DNA of 64,000 bases, from assembly GCA_028641055.1 (NCBI GenBank), contig CM054061.1, positions 32,216,333-32,280,332 on the forward strand, given 5' to 3'. The notes under the pieces are model-generated. The model ran no database searches, had not been told where the DNA came from, and saw only the letters and a list, made by a program, of their open reading frames with translations. Shown piece after piece: positions 57,946-64,000 of this stretch. This stretch comes from Alopecurus myosuroides. Taxonomy: Eukaryota > Streptophyta > Magnoliopsida > Poales > Poaceae. A program made the position numbers and the translations under genes. Within the stretch, counting starts at the first letter, position 1; each line of letters starts with the position of its first letter.

Positions 57946-58333
57946 CCGGGTGGAAAAACTCATCCTAACGGGCGAAACCCGGGAGTTGCGGAGTAATGGT
58001 TGGACATTTTGAAATTTGAAAGGCGCATTCCGTGAACGGGCCAATATGATCCCGAGAAAGGGGAAGGGGGAATTTCCTTCCTAGTAACAGCGACAGTTAT
58101 TGAGGAGGATGTGAAATCATCAAGTTTCCTATTAAGACTCAGGTCTGGAAGATTGAGGGAGAGCCTTTTGAGGGAAAGCCGGGTTGCTACCTGATCCCCT
58201 GGGTGTCAATCCCAGCCGCTTGTCAGCATATTGTATCTTGATCTTTATGTATTCTTGTATCCAATATTTCTGCAGGGAATAGCCAGCACTTCGAAGAGTA
58301 AATCTTGGAAGCCCAGGCTATTCTGGGGACTAC

Positions 58334-58789
58334 TGATGGGGGGATAGTAATCCGGTAGGCCCACTTCAAGGTATAATCCGGCCCGAGGTGAACTGAGCAA
58401 TACCCGGATAGGGGTAAAGAGGTTACTAGAAGGCCCAAAGGCTTGTGAGATGCGTAACCCGGCTTGTGGGTTGCGATAAGGAAAGTTAGGCTTTATATGC
58501 GGAGTTCGAGTAGGACTCAAAGATGTGCCTTGAAGGGCAAGTTAGGGGTGTACGGGTGCTTTATAAACCGGCCCCTAGGTTTAGTTTTGCCAGAGATTCA
58601 AGTCATAGTTGTAACACCTGTTATCGAGTATCCAGTATAATCATATCAAGAGCCGGCGAGTTGCTTTCCGGTTCTTAGATTGCTCTTCGCCATGTTTTCC
58701 TTCGAGCTAAACCCTCTCCCGAATACCTGTGTCGACTTGCCCCAAGATCAGTTACCCCAGGTAACATCTGCCGTGATTATCCCACGACA
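58334..58789 (+). repeat. D1 3' LTR
   Basis: I see no difference from 48884-49339 when the two are read side by side. Confidence 0.93.
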
Positions 58790-58859
58790 GGCAACATCAC
58801 CAAATTCTTTAAACAAAGTTTCTAGAATAAACTCTCTTTTTTGCCACTACTAGGGAAAA

Positions 58860-59200
58860 GCTTAGCCGTGACGCACCTTTTTGCCTATCCGTGACGCACC
58901 GGGGCGCGTCACGGCTAGCACGCCGCGCCTATGGGTTTAGCCGTGACGCACGGGCCTGGTGCGCCGCGCCTATCTATACCCGTGACGCACCGGCAAGGTG
59001 CGCCGCGGCTACTTCCTGGCGCGTCACGCCTATTTATGTAGGTGCGCCACGGTTATCAACACAGGTGCGTCACGGGTAAGGTAATGCCTCCACGGCTAAG
59101 TGCGCTGATGCGCCACGGGTCCCCACATCGGCGCGTCACGGCTATACTCCCAGGTGCGTCACGGGTACCCTTTTTGGTGCGTCACGGCTATAGTATGCTG
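58860..59200. repeat. CACTA-B subterminal repeat array
   Basis: Well over a dozen copies, in both orientations, of a 10-13 bp unit around GCCGTGACGCACC (reverse GGTGCGTCACGGC) and the related GTGCGCCGCGGC. In En/Spm such subterminal repeats bind the TNPA-type protein. Spacing is about 20-30 bp. Confidence 0.85.
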
Positions 59201-59500
59201 TATTTTTTAAAAATACGCAGTACCGTATTTATACAGGTATATACAGCTCAAATACAGAGGAATCTCAGTAGACAAAATGTATCAAAACAGTTCTTTGACA
59301 AACAAGTTATATATCATAGTTGATCATACTGCTTAGAATTCGTAATAGCATCAAACCGTTGATTATGAATACAAAGTGTTTATCATAGTCAAATAGATAC
59401 AAGTGACCTACATCACACGGTTAATCATCGGGACCGATTACATCGATTGATGATGCTTCATCATCGGGACAAGTGACCTATCTAGTCGCCGATAACCTAA

Positions 59501-59764
59501 TCATCTAGCTAGGAACCATAGCATGACGAGCGAGGCGACGGCGACAAGAGCGGCTGCGATGGTCTTCATCCACTTGTTGTTGTTCTTCTTGATCTTCTTC
59601 TGTTCCTCCTCGAGATGGATGAACCACCTAGCTTCCGCCGCCACTCTTGTGTTGTAGGATTTGTAGGCATTCCCTTTGAACTTGTTCACCTGCTCGAAGC
59701 AGTCTTCCCAGTGATCGTAGACTCCTGGAACCCTGCCTCTAAACACCACGTAGCACCTCGGCAT
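59501..59764 (-). CDS. CACTA-B viroplasmin / RNase H1 N-terminal-like domain protein with C-terminal membrane segment
   Basis: An ATG lies directly after a clean acceptor (TCATTACAG|ATG) and opens 87 residues: MPRCYVVFRGRVPGVYDHWE, CFEQVNKFKGNAYKSY. This is the small hybrid-binding fold shared by RNase H1 N-termini and caulimovirus viroplasmin. A Glu/Lys-rich helix (HLEEEQKKIKKNNNKWMK) and one hydrophobic helix (AAALVAVASLVMLWFLA) follow, so a tail-anchored topology is plausible. An upstream exon could extend it: an open frame at about 61617-61414 ends PGVNNYTVPQ at a CAG|GTAAGC donor in phase 0, but has no ATG of its own. The stop is 656 bp from the element end. CACTA-A has the same exon at the same place. 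Confidence 0.7.
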   Translation of the reverse strand: MPRCYVVFRGRVPGVYDHWEDCFEQVNKFKGNAYKSYNTRVAAEARWFIHLEEEQKKIKKNNNKWMKTIAAALVAVASLVMLWFLAR

Positions 59765-59953
59765 CTGTAATGACAAGAAAGAAAAACAAAAACAATAGTT
59801 TCAAACATGTCTGCAATAGTAGTAAGTGGAGAAATATGACATAAATAAGATGAAAGTTAAACACAAAGGAACAAGATGATCATCTTTTAAACACAATCAC
59901 AAACACAAAAGATCAAACGAACATCACAAAGTAAAACTGCAATAATAAAAAGT

Positions 59954-60372
59954 AAGATAATCAAGCCATGTACGATTTATATCCGTAACGATGTGTGCCT
60001 CATATTTAGGGTGGACACATACAAGCGGCCTTGATGGAACTGGTGCGCCAAGTGGGATGCACAAGATCCTAACTTTGTGAAAATCACAAGGCGCACCAGA
60101 CCACCAAGGCCATCTTAGTGTGAACCAACTCTTGTAATCATCGGCATTTATTTATTCCCACCAAGATAATCAAGCGATGTACGATTCATAACCGTAACGA
60201 TGTGTGCCTCATATTTAGGATGGACACATACAAGCGGCCGACAAGTGGTGCAGCTGCGCCAAGTGGGATGCACAAGATCCTAACTTTGTGAAAATCACAA
60301 GGCGCAGCTGACCACCTGGGCCATCTTAGTGTGAACCAACTCTTTTAATCATCGGCATTTACTTATTCAAAA
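59954..60372. repeat. Tandem pair of about 219-bp units, each containing a hairpin
   Basis: Units start at 59954 and 60173 (AAGATAATCAAG) and end near CATCGGCATTTA. In unit 1, GGCCTTG (60027) pairs with CAAGGCC (60105) and CTGGTGCGCC (60040) with GGCGCACCAG (60090). In unit 2, GTGGT pairs with ACCAC and CAGCTGCGCC with GGCGCAGCTG. The 40-nt loops are nearly identical while the arms differ. Confidence 0.8.
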
Positions 60373-61413
60373 GATCGAACGACCATCACAAGTAAGACCG
60401 CAATAATGAAAAGAAAGATAATTAAGCATTGACATAATAAAGCATCTGTTACACGATGGACGATTCATAACCCTAACGATTGAGTTCGACTAATTTCCGA
60501 AAATGTAGCAAGCCTTACAATAGTTCTCACTAATAACCCTAACAGTACCAGCACAACAGCAGTACCAGCACAACATCACAATTTTTATTATCTGCAGAAT
60601 TTTATCCAACAGCAGCATCCTATACAGCAATATCCTCCTAGTGGTACAACATCCTAACTAACCAGAAGGAAAAACCATGAGAAATCACATTGAGCCTACT
60701 TGCCATTAGATTTTCTGGCCACGACCCATGGACTCGCATCATCCAGGCCAGCATCTCAGAATGAATACAGAAATGCTACTCTTATTGCAATGTTGGATTT
60801 CAAGTATTGTTAAGTTCAAGGTACACATATAAGCACGACATGTACCGGATTCGAGAATTATTTAGCGCGGATCTGCTGAACTACATAAGATGATACACTA
60901 CAGCACATGTTTCCTTGAAAATGAATGAGTACACACCAAATTGCCAACTAACGAAGATGGGATAAGCTAATCAGGATCAAGTCCGATGTTTGCGCACTGA
61001 AGCCAAAAGGTGGTGTCTGCTCCCACAAGAATGAAATTGAACAGGTGAGCAAGCAGCGTCAGCGTGAAGTGCAGTTCAGAGTGCATCAACAAAACGAGAC
61101 GTGGACGACCCCATGTAAATTGTTCTGCAATTTTGGTGCAACGGCTATATCTAGTAGCTACTGCTCTAGTATTTGCCTCTGTGAATTTGGTCAACAAATT
61201 GTCCCAGTGCAGTGCAGAATGGGGTACTATTTGCCTGTGTGAATCTGGTGGTCAAAACATTTTTGCAGAAAGGTCTGATCAGATGGCACTGTGTTCATGG
61301 CCAGAGATCACCACAGCCTGACAGTAACAGGGCAACGGTTTCCCTGTCAAGTTGAAGCACAGAGCAAAATTGGAGAGCAAAATTCAGGGAGGGGAGGAGG
61401 GGGGGGGGCTTAC
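60373..61413. other. CACTA-B non-coding stretch (possible intron)
   Basis: AT-rich to about 61250, then a G-rich tract (61386-61408). If the upstream exon is real, this lies within the intron of the small gene. No supported ORF. Confidence 0.4.
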
Positions 61414-61617
61414 CTGGGGCACGGTGTAGTTGTTCACGCCGGGGCCTTGGTCCTGGATGGTGTCGATGAAGACGGCGCAGGCGGCTCCCTCCTCCTCTCT
61501 CGCTGCAACGGCGCGGGCGATGGTGTCGACGAAGACGGCCCGGGCGGCTCCCCTCCTCCTGTACTCCTCCCCCTCGGGCAGATGTGAGGGGCGGTGGATG
61601 AGTAGGGCTAGGGCGTT
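61414..61617 (-). other. Candidate upstream exon of the CACTA-B small gene, with 62-bp internal duplication
   Basis: The minus-strand open frame reads LPEGEEYRRRGAARAVFVDT, then EEEGAACAVFIDTIQDQGPG. The AVF(V/I)DTI block occurs twice because a roughly 62-bp DNA unit is duplicated (GATGGTGTCGA-GAAGACGGC at 61458 and 61520). It ends at CAG|GTAAGC. A TAG lies just upstream in frame, so it would need a further exon or be untranslated. Confidence 0.4.
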
Positions 61618-61624
61618 GGGCGCC

Positions 61625-61702
61625 GGTGGCTAGGGCAGCGGAGGCGTGCGTGCGGCGGTGGCTAGGGCAGCGGAGGCGTGCGTGCGGCGGTGGCTAGGGC
61701 AA
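61625..61702. repeat. 32-bp tandem repeat, about 2.4 copies
   Basis: The unit GGTGGCTAGGGCAGCGGAGG followed by CGTGCGTGCGGC repeats from 61625 and 61657, with a partial third at 61689. Confidence 0.85.
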
Positions 61703-61774
61703 GGGGACGGTGCGCGATGGAGAGAAAGAGGGAAGAAGAAGAAGGAACGGCCGGGCCGGCGCCCTAGATCTATA

Positions 61775-61945
61775 TCAGCTATAGCCGTGACGCACCGCGG
61801 CCAGGTGCGCCGCGGATACGATAGCGGTGACGCACGGCTATAAAGTGCGCCGCGCATTAGGTAGCCACGACGGACATCACAAGCGTGCGCCACGCATTAC
61901 TAAACCGTGGCGCACGGCGGCTCGGTGCGCCACGCTTATTCGCAT
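61775..61945. repeat. Second cluster of CACTA subterminal-type repeats
   Basis: GCCGTGACGCACCG, GGTGCGCCGCGG, GGTGACGCACGGC, GTGCGCCACGC and GGTGCGCCACGC occur in about 170 bp, the same units as at the element terminus but 3 kb inside it. Confidence 0.75.
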
Positions 61946-61993
61946 AATATGTTCATAAGGCCGTGTTGCCTGTCAATATCACAACTGCTTCGT

Positions 61994-62060
61994 TAGCCCA
62001 GTGGTTGATACTGTGATGTGCCCCAGCACCCGGGTTCGAATCCCCCACACCCCATTTTTT
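61994..62060 (+). other. tRNA-like pol III cassette
   Basis: TAGCCCAGTGGTTGA (61994) matches an A box, GGTTCGAATCC (62033) is a perfect B box, and a T6 run (62055-62060) follows as terminator. The T stem pairs at only about three positions and the acceptor stem does not pair, so it is not a functional tRNA gene. It could be a tRNA-derived (SINE-like) relic. Confidence 0.5.
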
Positions 62061-62259
62061 GAATAGTTTTGGAAAACACAATATAAATCAACATAAATTC
62101 ATATAAATCAATATAACTTTCAAAATAAAATCTCAATTCATGTGTTGACTAATTTAAACACCACATCTTAGTGCATACATATAAAATACATCATCATACA
62201 TTGTCATCACTGCCTCGAATGCATGCAAACACACGACACATGTATCGTTGTTCTTAGAG

Positions 62260-64000
62260 TTAGCGTTTTACAATTTTCTTTCCCTTTTTTGTCGCGGTTG
62301 AGTAATTCAGTCCCGGAACACCGTGACTTCTTCGGTGGAATGGGCGACCTGTAGGTAGCGTTGTCCTGCTTCTTCTTGTTGTGTATTTCGTTCCATCGTC
62401 ATTGTCATCTTCTATTTTCGGGTCGCCGTACTGGTCAAAGTCTTGCTCGTTGGCTACTCCATCCATTCCGATGATGTTTCTTTTGCCTCTCCGCACGACA
62501 ACACGGCTAGGCCTTGTCGGGTCAGTAATGAAGAAGCATTGGTCCACTTTGTTAGCCAAGACCCATGGCTCATTTTTTGCGGTGACATTCGTGCCGGATT
62601 TGGCTTCAGGTATCACCATGGTGGTGAAATATTGTCCTTCTTTCCTGACGCTCTTTGCCCATGTGACACGGAACATTGGCACCTTCTCTCCGCAGTAGTC
62701 GAGTTCCCATATCTCGTCGATCCTACCATAGTATCTTTCCTTGACGTCACCTGTTAATGATTCCATCGTTACCCCCGAGTTCTGGTATTCGCAGTTCCGG
62801 TCCTTATTTGCCGTGTAGAATGTGTAACCATTGATATCGTATGCCTGATATGTCATGAGGTTATGTGCGGGGCCTTGTGACAATGTGAGTATGAGTTTTT
62901 CTTCTTCAGAATAAGGCGTCTCCGGTTGATCGGTCATAATCTTCTCCCTGAACCACTGTGTGAAATGGATGTTGTGCTCTTTGATTATTTCTGCTTCGGT
63001 CCTATGTTGACCCCGGTCACTGTAATACTTCGCGATTAGCAATTTGTGCTTTTCCAACCAAGGATCGACCACTGTTAGATGTTGTAGCGCGACTAGGTTT
63101 GCTCTGTCAAAGTCGTTGCGTCGGCCCTGAAAGTCGACATTCATTTCGCGCTGGCCCTCGCGGTGTCCCCATCCACCGAGCCTGCCAAAGTGCCTGTTTA
63201 CGGGCAGACCAGGGTTCTCATCTTTGTCTAGAAAATTCGTGCAGAAAGAGATGCACTCCTCTGTCAGAAAGCCCTTGGCAATGCTTGCGTCTGGACGGGC
63301 CCTGTTGCGGACGTATCCTTTGATGGAACCATTCATCCTTTCGAACGCCATCATGGAGTGTAAAAACGGCGGCCCGAGCTGGATGATATCATCCACGACA
63401 TGGACAAGGAGATGCACCATAATGTCGAAGAATGCTGGCGGGAAGTATATCTCAAGCTCGCATAGTATCACCACGATCTCTTCCTGTAGCCTTGCGAGTT
63501 TCTTCACGCCAATCGACTTTCGAGAGATGACGTCAAAAAAGTTGCAGAGTCCAAACAGCGTTTCGCGGACGTGCTCGTCCATTATCCCTCGAATTGCAAC
63601 TGGAAGTATCTGCGTCATCATCACGTGACAGTCGTGAGACTTCATTCCGCTGAACTTCTGCTTTGGTACGTCTAGGTATCTGCTTATCTTCCCCGCATAA
63701 CCGTAAGGAAATTTGACTCCAAGGAGGCACTTGAAGAATTGGTCGATCTCCTTCTCGCATAGCGTGAAGCACGAAGGGGGACAGTAATATTCCGTCTTCT
63801 TGGCCTTTTTGCCCTTGCGGCGACCTTCCGTCCCATCTAACACATTGTCATCGTCATCGTCATCATCATCCGGTTTTCCTCCGTGGAGCTCGCCCCTGAT
63901 ATTCAAAAATCTCAAGTCGTTCCTTGCTTTCGGCCCATCTTTGGTCCTCTCCGGCATGTTGAGCAGGGTGCCAAGCAGACTCTCGCACACGTTTTTCGTG
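62260..64000 (-). CDS. CACTA TNP2-like transposase, C-terminal part (runs off the window)
   Basis: 576 codons are open from 63990 to the stop at 62260, and the frame probably continues beyond the right edge. A (D)9 acidic patch with KGKKAKK comes first. The DUF4218-type region follows, with MKSHDCHVMMTQILPVAIRG, YFPPAFFDIMVHLLVHVVDD and FERMNGSIKGYVRNRARPDA. A DUF4216-type region comes later, with RNCEYQNSGVTMESL and YYGRIDEIWELDYCGEKVPM. These blocks always follow the catalytic domain of En/Spm TNP2 transposases, which cut CACTA ends. The C-terminus is basic (KKGKKIVKR). No stop or frameshift is visible, so this copy may be recent. The catalytic domain itself is not in the window. Confidence 0.88.
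   Translation of the reverse strand, partial: TKNVCESLLGTLLNMPERTKDGPKARNDLRFLNIRGELHGGKPDDDDDDDDNVLDGTEGRRKGKKAKKTEYYCPPSCFTLCEKEIDQFFKCLLGVKFPYGYAGKISRYLDVPKQKFSGMKSHDCHVMMTQILPVAIRGIMDEHVRETLFGLCNFFDVISRKSIGVKKLARLQEEIVVILCELEIYFPPAFFDIMVHLLVHVVDDIIQLGPPFLHSMMAFERMNGSIKGYVRNRARPDASIAKGFLTEECISFCTNFLDKDENPGLPVNRHFGRLGGWGHREGQREMNVDFQGRRNDFDRANLVALQHLTVVDPWLEKHKLLIAKYYSDRGQHRTEAEIIKEHNIHFTQWFREKIMTDQPETPYSEEEKLILTLSQGPAHNLMTYQAYDINGYTFYTANKDRNCEYQNSGVTMESLTGDVKERYYGRIDEIWELDYCGEKVPMFRVTWAKSVRKEGQYFTTMVIPEAKSGTNVTAKNEPWVLANKVDQCFFITDPTRPSRVVVRRGKRNIIGMDGVANEQDFDQYGDPKIEDDNDDGTKYTTRRSRTTLPTGRPFHRRSHGVPGLNYSTATKKGKKIVKR

Larger units (their letters stand above)
48884..58789 (+). mobile_element. 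D1: very young Tat-type gypsy element with gag-PR and an antisense gene
   Basis: LTRs 48884-49339 and 58334-58789 (456 bp each) appear identical. TSDs GGCAA at 48879-48883 and 58790-58794 are perfect. The primer site region TTGGCGCCCACCGTGGGGC (49341) and the tract TTCTGGGGACTAC (58321) before the 3' LTR are intact. The plus strand encodes gag-protease, and reverse transcriptase is deleted. The minus strand carries an eight-exon gene. LTR identity implies a recent insertion, so the element was mobilised by pol supplied in trans. Confidence 0.95.
58845..64000 (-). mobile_element. CACTA-B: En/Spm element, 3' end to beyond the window
   Basis: CACTACTAGGGAAAAGC at 58845 is the terminal repeat, inserted into G3 after TGC. 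Arrays of GTGCGTCACGG / GTGCGCCGCG repeats follow. The genes lie on the minus strand and point to this end: a TNP2-like transposase (from the right edge) and a small viroplasmin-domain gene. The other terminus is outside the window. Confidence 0.85.

Noticed and set aside
57490..58044. 184-codon minus-strand frame upstream of the aORF as an extra exon
   Set aside because: It spans the TATA box and the predicted leader, has Ser/Pro/Arg-rich low-complexity translation, and its frame does not join the aORF.
58860..59200. CRISPR-like array
   Set aside because: Short, irregularly spaced repeats in both orientations next to a CACTA terminus in a plant genome. They are subterminal transposase-binding repeats.
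61985..62060. A functional tRNA gene
   Set aside because: A and B boxes are good, but the acceptor and most T-stem pairs are missing.

Overview
The window is plant nuclear DNA, most likely from a Pooideae grass and probably Triticeae or a close relative. The evidence is a grass SKP1 gene, nested Ty3-gypsy elements with tRNA-Asp-type primer sites, En/Spm CACTA elements, a copia solo LTR opening TGTTGGGAATATACCC, a Stowaway MITE, and a fragment of chloroplast rpoB. Family names could not be checked against a repeat library, so elements carry local labels (G1, T1, L1, S1, S2, G2, G3, D1, CACTA-A, CACTA-B).

Left edge (1-5239): the tail of a LINE-type reverse transcriptase, then the only clear host gene, a two-exon SKP1-like gene on the minus strand (1400-3756). 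Its 1.8-kb intron holds a diverged tandem duplication that carries a MITE along with it. Behind its promoter sits an 893-bp non-autonomous hAT element (4020-4912) with a perfect 8-bp target-site duplication (TSD).

5240-33887 is one nested insertion. The old gypsy element G1 (about 8 kb when its inserts are removed) contains a solo LTR, S1 (6879-10456, perfect TSD), and a second gypsy-like element, T1 (11570-28664). T1 contains a young 9.8-kb element, L1 (15116-24894, perfect TSD), made of two 4.64-kb LTRs around only 499 bp. T1 also carries a 334-bp piece of chloroplast rpoB. None of these elements encodes reverse transcriptase or integrase here; what remains is gag, protease and unassigned ORFs.

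33888-48883 is a patchwork: unassigned DNA; CACTA-A (from 35195), which carries a broken RNase H1 N-terminal/viroplasmin-like exon and a decayed C48 (Ulp1-like) protease gene and is hit by solo LTR S2; the truncated G1 relative G2; and a minus-strand LTR (42917-45833) that has a primer binding site on one side and a polypurine-tract region on the other. A copia solo LTR lies inside that LTR.

48884-58789 is D1, a Tat-type element with two apparently identical 456-bp LTRs and a perfect TSD. Its plus strand encodes an uninterrupted gag-protease ORF that stops just inside reverse transcriptase. Its minus strand carries an apparently intact eight-exon gene (846 codons, every splice phase consistent) with its own TATA box. 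This is the most unusual object in the window.

58845-64000 is CACTA-B, which runs off the right edge. It has a TIR, arrays of GTGCGTCACGG-type subterminal repeats, an intact 87-residue viroplasmin-like domain protein with a C-terminal membrane segment, a tandem pair of hairpins whose arms differ between copies but stay complementary, a tRNA-like pol III cassette, and the C-terminal 576 residues of a TNP2 transposase.
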